Shown here: piece by piece, positions 1 to 11,400 of the stretch
Layout of the letters: each line of letters begins with the position of its first letter
Position numbering within the stretch: position 1 is the first letter of the stretch
Source: Microbulbifer halophilus
GTDB lineage: Bacteria > Pseudomonadota > Gammaproteobacteria > Pseudomonadales > Cellvibrionaceae
NCBI RefSeq assembly: GCF_026183675.1
Contig: NZ_JAPIVK010000033.1
Span: forward strand, 1-46,434
DNA: 46,434 bases
Direction of reading: 5' to 3'
Program-made: the position numbers and the translations under genes
Notes under the pieces: generated by a model
What the model was told of the DNA's origin: nothing
Database searches by the model: none
Seen by the model: only the letters and a program-made list of their open reading frames with translations

Positions 1-1682
<1,682 letters not shown>

Positions 1683-1725
1683 AAGTGAGATCTCCGGGGC
1701 GCAAGCTTCGTTACTTGCCTGTCAA

Positions 1726-1980
1726 TTGCCAGATATGGCTCGGGCGCGAGGTGTGGTCGTGCGTGGAGACCGTGTTTTCCCGTGACCCTCATGAATGGAT
1801 TGCGGGGAATTGATGTGTTGCTACGGTCGGTATGCGCAATAACCACGGCTCGGCTTCCCTGTTCAGCCGTGTTTGCCCCGCTCGGGCGGGGATCTAGACC
1901 AGGGTTTTTCCTGAACGGATGTACTACCTGTATCCAAAGTTCTAGGCCAGCCCGGACCCGTAGTCTAAAAAGGTGGCGGG
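1726..1980. repeat. Degenerate direct repeat, copy A
   Basis: This copy aligns with 2036-2252 in the same order. Shared blocks are GCGAGGTGTGRTYGTGCG, TACGGTCGGWATGCG, TTCCCTRTYCAGCCGYGTTTG, a short GC hairpin (here CCCGC-TCGG-GCGGG), then GTAGTCTA and GCGGG. It lies directly upstream of the minus-strand lipoprotein start. The function is unknown; the preserved hairpin with different bases could mean a structured RNA or an old duplicated promoter. Confidence 0.6.
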
Positions 1981-2035
1981 TAAATTATGGTCTGATCGAT
2001 AAGTGAGCAAATCTATTGTGGTGTCGCGATTTTGT

Positions 2036-2252
2036 TTGCCGGACCTGGCCCGGCGAAGCGAGGTGTGATTGTGCGACATGGCAAACCGCGCTTGTGAGTG
2101 CTCCGGATAAGCCGGGGCATTACGGTCGGAATGCGACTCGGTTCCCTATCCAGCCGCGTTTGGCCCTTTAGGAGGGAGTAGATAGGGGATCCCGGTACAG
2201 AACTGTAATACTTCTAGATCAGTCCGGAATGGTAGTCTAGAAAATAGCGGGA
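2036..2252. repeat. Degenerate direct repeat, copy B
   Basis: Second copy of the repeat at 1726-1980, about 310 bp downstream in the same orientation. At the hairpin position it has CCCT-TTAGG-AGGG instead of CCCGC-TCGG-GCGGG, so the stem is kept while its bases differ. Copy B is shorter because of several small gaps. Confidence 0.6.
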
Positions 2253-2857
2253 GAGGCTCCATTACTGAAAATACAGGCGCCACCCGGGAAGGGGTGTCTT
2301 ATCCACTTCGTGATTTGAAAGATATCTATACCGAATCCACCGTTATTGAGTGATTCATTCGCGCTCAGCCTCTGCAGACTTTTCCTAAGAGAGTACGTAA
2401 TAAACGCTTTCAGCGTTGAGGGAAACCTGATACAGGGTTGGGTTTCGCTGAAAGCTTCTGCTCCATGAGTGAAGACGACAAGGGGTGATGGCAGCGAAGG
2501 CTGCAATGCTGAACGTGGTTTTTACAACGAAAGGCGTAGCAATAAAACCCGCGGGTCAAAGTCTGATCCATATGCCAGTAACTACCGGAAATCCCAAGGC
2601 TGTGAGGAGAACCTGGCCTGTCTGGAATATTCATTGATGAAAAACTGGAGCGATTTGATAGCCGGTATCGAGATTAGTTGTGCCGACGGGTGTAGAGAAT
2701 AAGAGACCGCTATCAGAATACTGGTCGTATTACCGGGGAGCACCGGAACGTGGTTGGCTTGATCAAGAACCACGATACCAGAGACGTCGTAGATATTTTC
2801 AAGGGCCTGTAAACGAACCTCATATAGCTATGAACACCTCTCGTTGAAGAGGCTCTG

Positions 2858-3060
2858 TACTCGGCGTACTTGTAACAAAGGTTATGAACTTAGCCAACGG
2901 AATCGCAAGAAGGTCAAAGGTTTATTTTTCTGGGACAAGGCTATATAGCTGGTCTGGCCTGTGGCAGGTGCGAGTGCAATGTTTCAGGTGATGATTGGTG
3001 GAAAACTGACCGGAGTGAAGGGGTTACAGGTTCAATATGGCTTGTAGATGGGAACAGGAA
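2858..3060 (+). pseudogene. Possible remnant of IS66 family TnpB (Orf2)
   Basis: Reading across frameshifts and a stop, the translation gives EALYSAY, then CNKG, then QRNRKKVKGLFFWDKAI, then later WLVDGNRK. IS66 TnpB proteins have a similar series: a LFVFCN segment, an NRxKxKxLYWDxxGF segment and a terminal WLLDG. The match is short and needs at least one frameshift and one stop, so chance resemblance is possible. No terminal inverted repeats or companion tnpA/tnpC fragments were recognised nearby. Confidence 0.25.
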
Positions 3061-3377
3061 GCTTTTTTCATTTTCATCTTGAATTACCAGAAATAGTCAA
3101 AAATTATTGAGCTCTTGGTCGTTCTCTTATTGAGAATCGGAATTTTTGGGATTTGAGATTCTGCTTTCAATATCTTGATAGTGATTAAACGCCTGTAAAG
3201 ACCTGATTTTAATATTTTAATTCGTGGTTTTGGGTAATAGCCTGTGTCCGTTTTTCTCCGAACAATATAAATATAATGGCGTCATTGAAAACCCCGGCAT
3301 TCATCTATAAGAGTACAATGCTTTTTGCAGTAAGTTAAATATTTTCTACTACTGACAATAAGCGATGGAGAGGTGAT

Positions 3378-6374
3378 ATGTTTATTTTTAATTCTGGATT
3401 TTTTGGCGGGAGAGATAATGAAGCACTGAAAGGAAACGTTATTATAGATGACACAAATATTTTGACTTATGATGATGTTAGAATAAAAAGTAATGCGGTT
3501 GCCAATTTCCTAATAGAGGCAGATATAAAGAGAGGGGACCTGGTACCTATAATATCGGAAAGGTCTGCATACTTTGTTATTGCCATGCTTGGCATTGTGA
3601 AAGCGGGTGGAATTTATATTCCTGTTGATGACAGGAATCCAGAGCCGCGGAAAAATACTATTCTGGAATGCAGCAAGGCAAGAATATGCCTGTTATCTGG
3701 TGGGGCAAAAAGTGGTTATATAGACGATTCTGGATGCAGAGTAGCTTATATAGAAAATATAGCTGATGATTATAATTCAAAACCTGTATCTATAGATGTT
3801 TCTGCTTCGCAAGCTGTGTACGTAGTTTTCACTTCCGGTACAACAGGAACCCCAAAGGGCGTTGTCGTTGAATATGGATCTCTTGACAACATAATTAAGT
3901 GGCATAATGAAACCTTCCTTGTGAAGGCTGATAGCCGAATGGTGTCCACCGCGAGTGTCGGGTTTGATGTGTTCCAGTGGGAGGTATGGTCTTCACTGGC
4001 CAGTGGTGCATGCCTGTATATACCCAGTGATGAGGTTAGATTGGATCCTGGTCGACTATTAGAGTTCTTTTCTGGCAATGAAATCTCACATGCATATGTT
4101 CCAACAGCTATGGTTCCAGATATTGTCAAAAACTCAAAGTCAAACAGTTTGAATTTGAAATATCTGTTCACTGCTGGAGAAAAACTACAGCCTTTGAATA
4201 CAGATCACATATCGTATTCTGTTGTGGATTACTACGGACCTGCAGAGGCAACAATATTTGCTACATGTAATATTGTTGAAAGCTCCAGTAAGGGTGTTCC
4301 TGACTCTATAGGGTATCCTGTGGCTGATACTGAAATTTATATTCTTGATGAAAATCTCGATGTATGCCCTGAAAATGAACATGGAGAAATTTTCATAGCT
4401 GGAACCTGTTTGGCCAGAGGGTATTTGCATGATCCAGATCTTACTTGTGAGAAATTTTTTAATCATCCATCAGCTGGTAACAAGCGTATTTACCGTACAG
4501 GCGATTTTGGTAAGTGGCTCTCCAATGGGAAAATACAGTTTATCGGCCGTATAGATGACCAAATAAAGATTCGCGGTAACCGGGTTGAAATGGGAGAGAT
4601 TACCTCATTCCTGAATGGGCAGGAAGAGGTTGAAAGAGCTGTTGTTATAGCAGAAGACACGGATAAGGCAGGAAAGCAGTTAATAGCATTTGTTGTAAAA
4701 AAATCTGACTATGACTCAATGCTGGATATTTCTATTTCTCTAAGAAATAGAATAAGTGCTTACTTGCCGGGCTACATGGTTCCAGCAGATATCCTTGTAA
4801 TCGATAGAATACCATTGACTGTAAATGGTAAATCAGATAGGTCGGCATTGCTTGAGATATACCAAGAATATCTGAGAAAATCTGTTGCCGATAATCAGTT
4901 TTCTAATCCTGAAGAATTGAAAATAGCAGAGATCTGGAGAAATATTCTTGGAAGAGAAAGGTTTGGACCAGATGACGACTTCTTCAATACAGGAGGACAT
5001 TCGTTGCTGGCGGCTCGTGTAATGAAATCTATATCAGAGGTTTTTGAGGTTAAAACCTATATCAGGGATATCTATGAATACAAAACGGTAAGAATGTTGT
5101 CTGAAGCTATCTCCAACAGGGCGCAAGGCTTTGATACATCGTTGGACCGGGAGCCGGTTATAGCTCTCACTGATGATGTGTTTTTACCTGAAGGTATTGA
5201 GTTTGGAGAATACAGTATAAAGCAAATTTCTGACCCGGAGAATATCTTACTGACTGGAGCCACAGGTTTTGTAGGAGCCCACATGCTCGCAGAACTATTG
5301 AGCAGTACCGATTCCAGAATACATTGCCTTGTGCGTGGGATTGACAATCTTCACGCAAGAAAAAGATTGGATAATGCTTTAAAGAAATACCTTATAAGAC
5401 TGAGTTCAGAGGATGTGTCCCGAGTTGAAGTTTACGCTTCTGATGTTTCTGAGTCTTACTTGGGCATGGAGGAGAATGTTTATCGGGAGCTCTCCCGTAC
5501 TATTGATATTGTTTATCATTCCGCAAGTTCAGTGAACTTTATCCAACCTTATACCTACATGAAGCACGATAATGTCGAGGGAGTCAGGAGAATAATAACT
5601 TTTGCATCAGATTATAGAGTTAAGCCTTTGATGTTGTTTTCCACGATATCTGTCTATAGCTGGGGGCATATACACACGGGAAAAAAAGTTGTTTCAGAAG
5701 ATGATGATATCGATCAGAACTTGCCAGCGGTTGTAACTGATATTGGTTATGTTCGCAGTAAGTGGGTTATGGAAAAAGTTGCTGACCTGGCTGCCGATAA
5801 TGGTCTGCCCCTGATGACCTTTCGTTTGGGGTATGCAACTTTGAATAGTCAGACGGGACTATGTGCCGATTACCAGTGGTGGGGAAGATTTGTCAAATCC
5901 TGTATAGATTACAATGCGATACCGGATTTGGACCAACTGAGAGAAGGCCTAACTACTGTCGATTATATGGTTCGTGCTATTTCATTCATCACTCGAAATC
6001 CTGAAGCCATAGGGAAGAAGTTTAACCTGATTCACCGCGATGAAAACAACCTGACGTTAAAAGAATTTTTCAATAAGCTGGATAATTATTTTGATTTTAA
6101 TTTCAAAGTTATTCCCTATAAATCTTGGCGAAACCTTTGGGAGAACGATAGTGATTCTCCTCTCTATCCGCTTTTAAGCCTGTTTAGGGATAACATGTAT
6201 GACGGCCTTTCAACTGTGGAGTTATATCAGAATACTTACCGCTGGAAATGTGACAATGTAGCTGAATTCCTTCGAGGAAGTGGTATCGAGGAGCCGGAAT
6301 TTGATCGAGAGCTAATGTCACTCTACCTGGAAAGGTTGATGGGAGTTTCATACAAGAGTGTCGCTGTGGATTGA
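3378..6374 (+). CDS. Stand-alone NRPS-like adenylation-thiolation-reductase protein
   Basis: A 998-residue A-T-R enzyme. It would activate a carboxylic or amino acid with ATP, load it on phosphopantetheine, and release it reductively with NAD(P)H as an aldehyde or alcohol. The adenylation domain spans about 1-500, with the A3 loop VFTSGTTGTPKG (150-161), YYGPAEAT and the YRTGD / IDDQIKIRGNRVE motifs. The carrier domain has GGHSLL with Ser542 as the phosphopantetheine site. The reductase (about 615-990) has the GATGFVG nucleotide loop (627-633) and a Y-x3-K pair (Tyr791, Lys795). The adenylation core keeps the aspartate (FDVFQWE) that normally binds an amino group, which favours an amino-acid substrate. 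There is no condensation domain, and no phosphopantetheinyl transferase gene was seen. GGAGAGG sits 5 bp before the ATG. The gene is far more AT-rich than its neighbours, suggesting transfer. The product is unknown. Confidence 0.9.
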   Translation: MFIFNSGFFGGRDNEALKGNVIIDDTNILTYDDVRIKSNAVANFLIEADIKRGDLVPIISERSAYFVIAMLGIVKAGGIYIPVDDRNPEPRKNTILECSKARICLLSGGAKSGYIDDSGCRVAYIENIADDYNSKPVSIDVSASQAVYVVFTSGTTGTPKGVVVEYGSLDNIIKWHNETFLVKADSRMVSTASVGFDVFQWEVWSSLASGACLYIPSDEVRLDPGRLLEFFSGNEISHAYVPTAMVPDIVKNSKSNSLNLKYLFTAGEKLQPLNTDHISYSVVDYYGPAEATIFATCNIVESSSKGVPDSIGYPVADTEIYILDENLDVCPENEHGEIFIAGTCLARGYLHDPDLTCEKFFNHPSAGNKRIYRTGDFGKWLSNGKIQFIGRIDDQIKIRGNRVEMGEITSFLNGQEEVERAVVIAEDTDKAGKQLIAFVVKKSDYDSMLDISISLRNRISAYLPGYMVPADILVIDRIPLTVNGKSDRSALLEIYQEYLRKSVADNQFSNPEELKIAEIWRNILGRERFGPDDDFFNTGGHSLLAARVMKSISEVFEVKTYIRDIYEYKTVRMLSEAISNRAQGFDTSLDREPVIALTDDVFLPEGIEFGEYSIKQISDPENILLTGATGFVGAHMLAELLSSTDSRIHCLVRGIDNLHARKRLDNALKKYLIRLSSEDVSRVEVYASDVSESYLGMEENVYRELSRTIDIVYHSASSVNFIQPYTYMKHDNVEGVRRIITFASDYRVKPLMLFSTISVYSWGHIHTGKKVVSEDDDIDQNLPAVVTDIGYVRSKWVMEKVADLAADNGLPLMTFRLGYATLNSQTGLCADYQWWGRFVKSCIDYNAIPDLDQLREGLTTVDYMVRAISFITRNPEAIGKKFNLIHRDENNLTLKEFFNKLDNYFDFNFKVIPYKSWRNLWENDSDSPLYPLLSLFRDNMYDGLSTVELYQNTYRWKCDNVAEFLRGSGIEEPEFDRELMSLYLERLMGVSYKSVAVD

Positions 6375-6401
6375 TGTCAAGGCTCTACCATGAAATTGCA
6401 A

Positions 6402-6428
6402 GCATGGCGGTTTCGTTAATCGCCATGC
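6402..6428 (+). terminator. Hairpin after the A-T-R gene
   Basis: Perfect 8 bp stem GCATGGCG / CGCCATGC with an 11-base loop, 28 bp after the stop codon. The following bases are pyrimidine-rich but not a clean T run, so intrinsic termination is plausible but unproven. Confidence 0.5.
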
Positions 6429-6585
6429 TCCTGCACCTTTCAATACTGCATTTAAAGCTTAAAGATCACCATTCGATGCGACCAGAGTCGCTATAGAATC
6501 TTGACAAGTTCAATAGGATTCACGAATTTACTTTCCTTCAACTAATGATTTGTTAAGGGTCTTGCTAATCTTTACGCGCGGCCTA

Positions 6586-8406
6586 CTATAGCCCAGTGGC
6601 ATTCACCGTACATTGCAAAGTGAATTCCGCCTGACTACCCACCGGCAGTGATGGAATCGTGACCCCGGCGCCTGTGAGGTCGGCGACCAGTATGGGATCG
6701 GCGGGACAGGTTGCGCCGCCAGCGGCGGTACAGGTGACCGTGGTGCTGGGCGTAGAGCAATCCAGGTTGGCGTCCGGAGTGTCCGTGAGCAGCGAGTTGT
6801 CGGCGTCCCGCGGGCCCAGGTTTTCCGCTGTGATGGTGTAGGTCAGTACCTCGCCGCTCAGTACGGGGTCCGGCGAGGCGCTCTTGGTTACCGCCAGGTC
6901 GGTGTTCAGCCGGTCATTGGTGAAGGTGCACTCGATATCGGAGTCAGCCGCGGTGGCGGCGGCGTCCAGGGTCACGGTACCGGCACCCAGGTCGGTGGTG
7001 AAAGTACCGCCGGTACCCAGGCCGGTGCAACTGATATCGGTCAGCTCATAGGTAGAGGGAATCGACTCGGTGATGGTGGTCTCCGTGTCCGGAGCGTCGA
7101 GGAACTGGGTGGTGCCGGTCGCTGGAGAGCCGGCAGTGGTGGTGGTAATGTCCTCCGGATCAAAGCCGTTGGTACCGGTAAAGGAAAAGGTGTCCACGCC
7201 GTTCTCGGAGATTTTTACGAGGGTAACGGAGGGCACGCGCTGATCGGTATCGGTGGCCGTATTGTTTTCCGGTGTCGGGTCGGTGAAGCCATCGGGCAGC
7301 GACGCTGTGACGGTATTGACCAGGTCGCCGGTATAGTCCGGGGGCACGGTAATGGTGAAGCTGTAAGTAACGCTACCTCCCGGTGGCAAGTCGGGGTTGT
7401 CATTGATGGCGCCGGTTCCGCCGGCGGTGCCACAGACGCCACCGGCGGAACCGGTACAGGTCCAGCTGGCCGTGGTGATTCCGGCGGGAAGCGGATCGTC
7501 AACCATACCGTTTTGTATGCCAAAGGGGCCGTTATTGCTCGCCACTATGTCGTAGGTCACATCGGTTCCGGGCGTATAAATCAGACTGTTGTCGGTTTTG
7601 GTTACGGCGATGTCCGTTTCGAACTCTATCGCCGAGGTCAGGCAGTTGGCGCCGTCGTTCAGGGAGGATCCCGGAGAGCTGGAAATCAGGGTCGGCTCGC
7701 CGGTGTCGATATCGAACTGGTAGAAGCCGCTGCCGTCATTGCGCGAACCGAAGACACCGTTGGTCGCACTGAACATCGCGCCTGTGGTGCCGAAAGCGCT
7801 GGTGCCGATGGTGGTAATTGTCCCCGTGGTGGGATCCAGGGACTTGAATACGTCGTCGGCATTGTCCACGAAGTAAAAGAGGCCATCGTGCCAACCCAGG
7901 TCAATCAGGTTTACCGACTCGCTGAGTGGAACCGCGGTGGCGCTCGGGGCGTCTACATCAATGCGATACACTGTGTTGGTGTCGTCGAGGCTGCCACCAA
8001 CATACATGAAGCCATCCGCGGCAAAGGCACCGGCGAAATAGGCATTGCCGGCCGGCGGGTCGGGCAGGCCGGCAACAGGCCCCAGAGAGGTCGTTGTACC
8101 ATCGATATTGACTTGCAGGAGTGTATTGGTGCCGCTTTCGATAGCGTAGAGGGTATCGTTTGCCGGCCGAAAGGATAGGGCGTTGTGGGTCAGGGTCGCG
8201 GTCCCGAGGGTGTTGAAGACAAAGGGATTGGTCGAGTGATCGATTTCGATCAGGTCGGTGGGGTTATTCTGGCCCAGGTACATGGTGCCGCAGGTCTGTG
8301 CCTGGGCTCCGGAACCCCAGAGGCCGGCGAGCAGCAGGGCACATCCCCAAAGCCGAGACTGTTGCCGCCCGCGCGAAAAAATTACTTTTATTGATTGTCC
8401 AGCCAT
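6586..8406 (-). CDS. Secreted beta-propeller / DUF11 repeat protein
   Basis: Third and last gene of the DUF11 operon, 606 residues from the chosen start. That ATG follows GGAG and GAGG at good spacing; an in-frame ATG six codons upstream (8424) lacks a Shine-Dalgarno sequence. The protein starts with a basic segment and a signal peptide ending GAQAQ. Residues about 40-262 are a propeller-like domain of the DUF6923 type, with repeated phrases such as LYAIESGTNTLLQV, MYVGGSLDDTNTVYRI and FYQFDIDTGEP. A DUF11 domain follows (about 265-390), then a transthyretin-like segment (about 390-495), then a second DUF11 domain to the C-terminus. These are extracellular beta-sandwich folds with no known enzyme activity. 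No sortase motif, PEP-CTERM or membrane anchor is visible, so how it is held at the surface is unknown. Confidence 0.8.
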   Translation of the reverse strand: MAGQSIKVIFSRGRQQSRLWGCALLLAGLWGSGAQAQTCGTMYLGQNNPTDLIEIDHSTNPFVFNTLGTATLTHNALSFRPANDTLYAIESGTNTLLQVNIDGTTTSLGPVAGLPDPPAGNAYFAGAFAADGFMYVGGSLDDTNTVYRIDVDAPSATAVPLSESVNLIDLGWHDGLFYFVDNADDVFKSLDPTTGTITTIGTSAFGTTGAMFSATNGVFGSRNDGSGFYQFDIDTGEPTLISSSPGSSLNDGANCLTSAIEFETDIAVTKTDNSLIYTPGTDVTYDIVASNNGPFGIQNGMVDDPLPAGITTASWTCTGSAGGVCGTAGGTGAINDNPDLPPGGSVTYSFTITVPPDYTGDLVNTVTASLPDGFTDPTPENNTATDTDQRVPSVTLVKISENGVDTFSFTGTNGFDPEDITTTTAGSPATGTTQFLDAPDTETTITESIPSTYELTDISCTGLGTGGTFTTDLGAGTVTLDAAATAADSDIECTFTNDRLNTDLAVTKSASPDPVLSGEVLTYTITAENLGPRDADNSLLTDTPDANLDCSTPSTTVTCTAAGGATCPADPILVADLTGAGVTIPSLPVGSQAEFTLQCTVNATGL

Positions 8407-8430
8407 TGCCTCAATGCTCCACATTAGTGG

Positions 8431-11400
8431 TCAGTAGGACCCCACAAAATTGATGAACCCACCCTGGTGGTCGTAATCGAAATCCGTCAGGTCGTCACTG
8501 AAATCTGTCAGGTTGTAGCCGATACCCATGCGGAAATGGTCGGTGATCTTGCGGTCACAGCTTACCAGTCCGCCGTCGCGGGTGCCCCCGTCCTCGACAT
8601 CCAGCCAGCGGTATTCCGCCATCAGGCGGCAGTGGCCCAGGTCGCGGCGCAACTGCACGGCGCTAAAGCTGGTGGCCGAATCGAACCAGGGGCCGCTGCC
8701 GCGGCCCATTCGGACCTCGCCCTCGCGCCGGGCGAGTTTGGCGGCAAACTCCCACTTCGGGTTGAATTTATACACGCCCTCGAAGGCGGCGATAGAGGTT
8801 TTCTGATCGTAGCCGGCGCCGCCCCACTGTTCCAGGGTCGCCAGATCGTAGAGGTAGGTGGTGCGGCCGAACAGGCCCCAGCGCTGGCTGTCCCAGGGAC
8901 GCCAGGCAAAACCGAAGTTGCCCTCGACAAACTTCGCGCCGGCTTCCGGGTTCAGGTCGTCGTCGGTTTCCGAGTAGTTCAGGCGGCCGGCCACACGCCA
9001 GCTCTCGTTGATCTTGTGCGCGACGCGGTTGGTACTCACCCATTGCGTGCGCCGTTCGAAGCCGGTGTCTTTGCGCCATTCGATCTTGCTCTGCCAGTCG
9101 GTGTGGGGAGATCTCCTGCCGCCGCGGATACTCACCGCCTTGCGGTCTACCTTGCCGTTGTCGATATCGACCAAGTCGCCGGATTGCAGGGTGTAGCCGA
9201 GGTTCCAGCCTGTTGCCGGGTAAAAGTCCATGCCGAAGGTGTGTGCAAGACCGGTCTGGTTCGGCTCCTTGAGGTACTGACTCTCGTTGAACAGGCTGAC
9301 CTGGTTCGACAGCCGAATGCGCTGGCCGAAGGTCCAGCCGCTCTCGCGGTCGGGGTGGAATAGCGATGAATATTCGGTGGTGTCGGTGGAGTAGGTGACG
9401 GTGTCGATGGCGTAGGTATAACCCGCGTAGATATCGTAGTCCGGGTTGACACGATACTCGCCGTCGAGGGTCACCGCGTCGCCGCGGTCGCCGCTGGTGA
9501 TCTCGCCGCCTGCGGAGGAGGCATTACCGAATTGGTAGCGGGTGCCGACGCCGGCCAGGTTGTTGTCCTCGTAGTCGCCACTCTCCTCCAGTGAGCCCTG
9601 GAGGAGGCCGTAGAGCTCCAGCGAGCTGCCGAACAGGTGGCTGTATTCGACCGCCCCGAGCAGGCCGGAGCCATCCCTGGCGAAGCTGTCTTCGTCCACG
9701 TGGCGGATCTCGCCGCCGAGGGCGTTGCGGTCGTCGATTCTCCAGCGCAAGTTGGCCTGGGTCTGGTTAAAGGTGTCGGGGCCGTTTTCCCTGTCGCTGT
9801 GGCGGGCGTAGAGGGTGAGATTGGGGAGGATGTCGCCGAGCACCTCGGCGCCGTACTCGGTAATGCCCAGGCCGGTATCGTAGCGCCGCGCGGCAAAGCC
9901 GGGCTCGGTCTCCCGCCACCAGGCGCCGGCACTCCACTGCTGTTGCGTCCAGCCCAGCTCGCGGAAGTTGGCACGGGTTTCCACCAGCTTGCCGTCGCCC
10001 TCCAGGTGACCCGGTTCCAGCGGGTCGTTGAGCAGCGCGAAGTTGAAACCGCCGTTGTCGGAGAAGAGCGAGGGCGCGGAGAAGGATTCGGTGTGGGAGT
10101 ATTCCGCCTTGAGGTAAGTGCCCTTGCCCGCCTGCAGGGTCAGGTCGCCGGCGGCGAGTTCGTAGTCTTCCCCGGCGCGGTTCTCGTCCACATAGGTGGC
10201 CCCCAGGGCGACATGGTCGCCGAACCACTGCTTGCCGCGGCCGCCGAGGGTCATCTCATCGTCGTCGAAATCCGATGGCACCCACTCGTAATCGACGATC
10301 AGTCGCTGTTCGAAGCCGTCCAGCGGTTCGTCGCGGGTGAGGGTGGGGACATTCTGGCGGGTAATCTGCGACAGTGCGCGGGTGAGGATGATGCGGCCCT
10401 GCAGCTCATCGATCTCATAGTCGGCGCCGCGCTCCAGGTTTACCCGTTTCTCTACCCGCCCGGTGGTGGGATCGCGGATTTCCAGTACCACCACGTCGGA
10501 GCCGGGCAGGATATCGGTGTGTTTCAGGTAGTAGAGGCTGCCGCCAGTGCCGAGAAATTCATTGTGGCCCGGTGCACTTTCCGGCTGCGAGCCGAACACG
10601 CGCACTTCGCTGTTGGAGTCGCCCCAGGCATTGATGCCGAGAGAGCTCCAACTGAATGCGGCGCCGTAGAGGGAGCGCACATACTGGGCATAGTCGGTCC
10701 CGGTAAGGCCGGTGGCGTAGTTGCCCCAGAGTGCCTGGTTTTTGTCCCAGTCCACGCGGAAATAGAAGCGCCCCTGGGTATCCACATCCCGGTAGGTGGT
10801 GGAGTCGTCGCCGTAGGTGGGATAGTAGAGGTCCGGGTCCAGGCGTCGGAACACGTCCCGGGGGTCTGCCTGGGTAAAATCGTCAAACAGGTCTTCCAGC
10901 TCTTTTTCGGTGGTGTCGGCCTGGGCGGTGATCAGGTATTTACCGCGGGTTTTGGCCTTCAGGTAGAAAGCCAGGCGCCCGTCGGTGAGTATGTCATCAT
11001 CGTAGTGCTCGTCCACCAGAAAGGGGTCCATGGAGCCATTGATATCGTTTTCGGCAATGGTGATATCGGCAATGGCAACGCCGAAAAAATAGCGGCCGGT
11101 GACATCCACACCCAACTGGTGGTGTGAGGTTTCACCGCCCTCGCCGGTATTTTGCAGGGCGATATCGAATGAATGCCGCCCCACGGGCATCAGAAACTCG
11201 GCCACAAACTGGTCCTCGAAGTCCACCGGGTAGCTGTTGCCATTGATAGACAGTCTCTGGTTGCGGGGAATATCGCGGCCCTGGATACGAACGCGGGAGC
11301 CATAGACGGGAATGGTCTGCCGGTGCAATCCGTTGGCGGAAAACACCTGCTCGAGCAGGCTCTGGGTTTCGGCTTCATCGTTGGTGAGTGCCGTGCTCAG

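Larger units (their letters stand above)
1683..3377. other. Gene-poor 1.7 kb stretch
   Basis: No open frame here has a convincing ribosome binding site or a recognisable product. The left part holds the promoter region of the minus-strand lipoprotein gene and two degenerate direct repeats. The middle has only short frames with stops. From about 2850 there are fragments resembling an IS66 TnpB. From about 3060 the sequence becomes very AT-rich and leads into the adenylation-reductase gene, so its promoter is probably between 3200 and 3370, where AATATAAATATAATGG (3264-3279) offers -10-like hexamers. Confidence 0.6.

Noticed and set aside
8467..11127. Plus-strand open frames of 298 and 496 codons opposite the barrel gene
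   Set aside because: Antisense shadows with Val/Ala/Gly-rich composition caused by GC-rich codons; no RBS and no recognisable domains.
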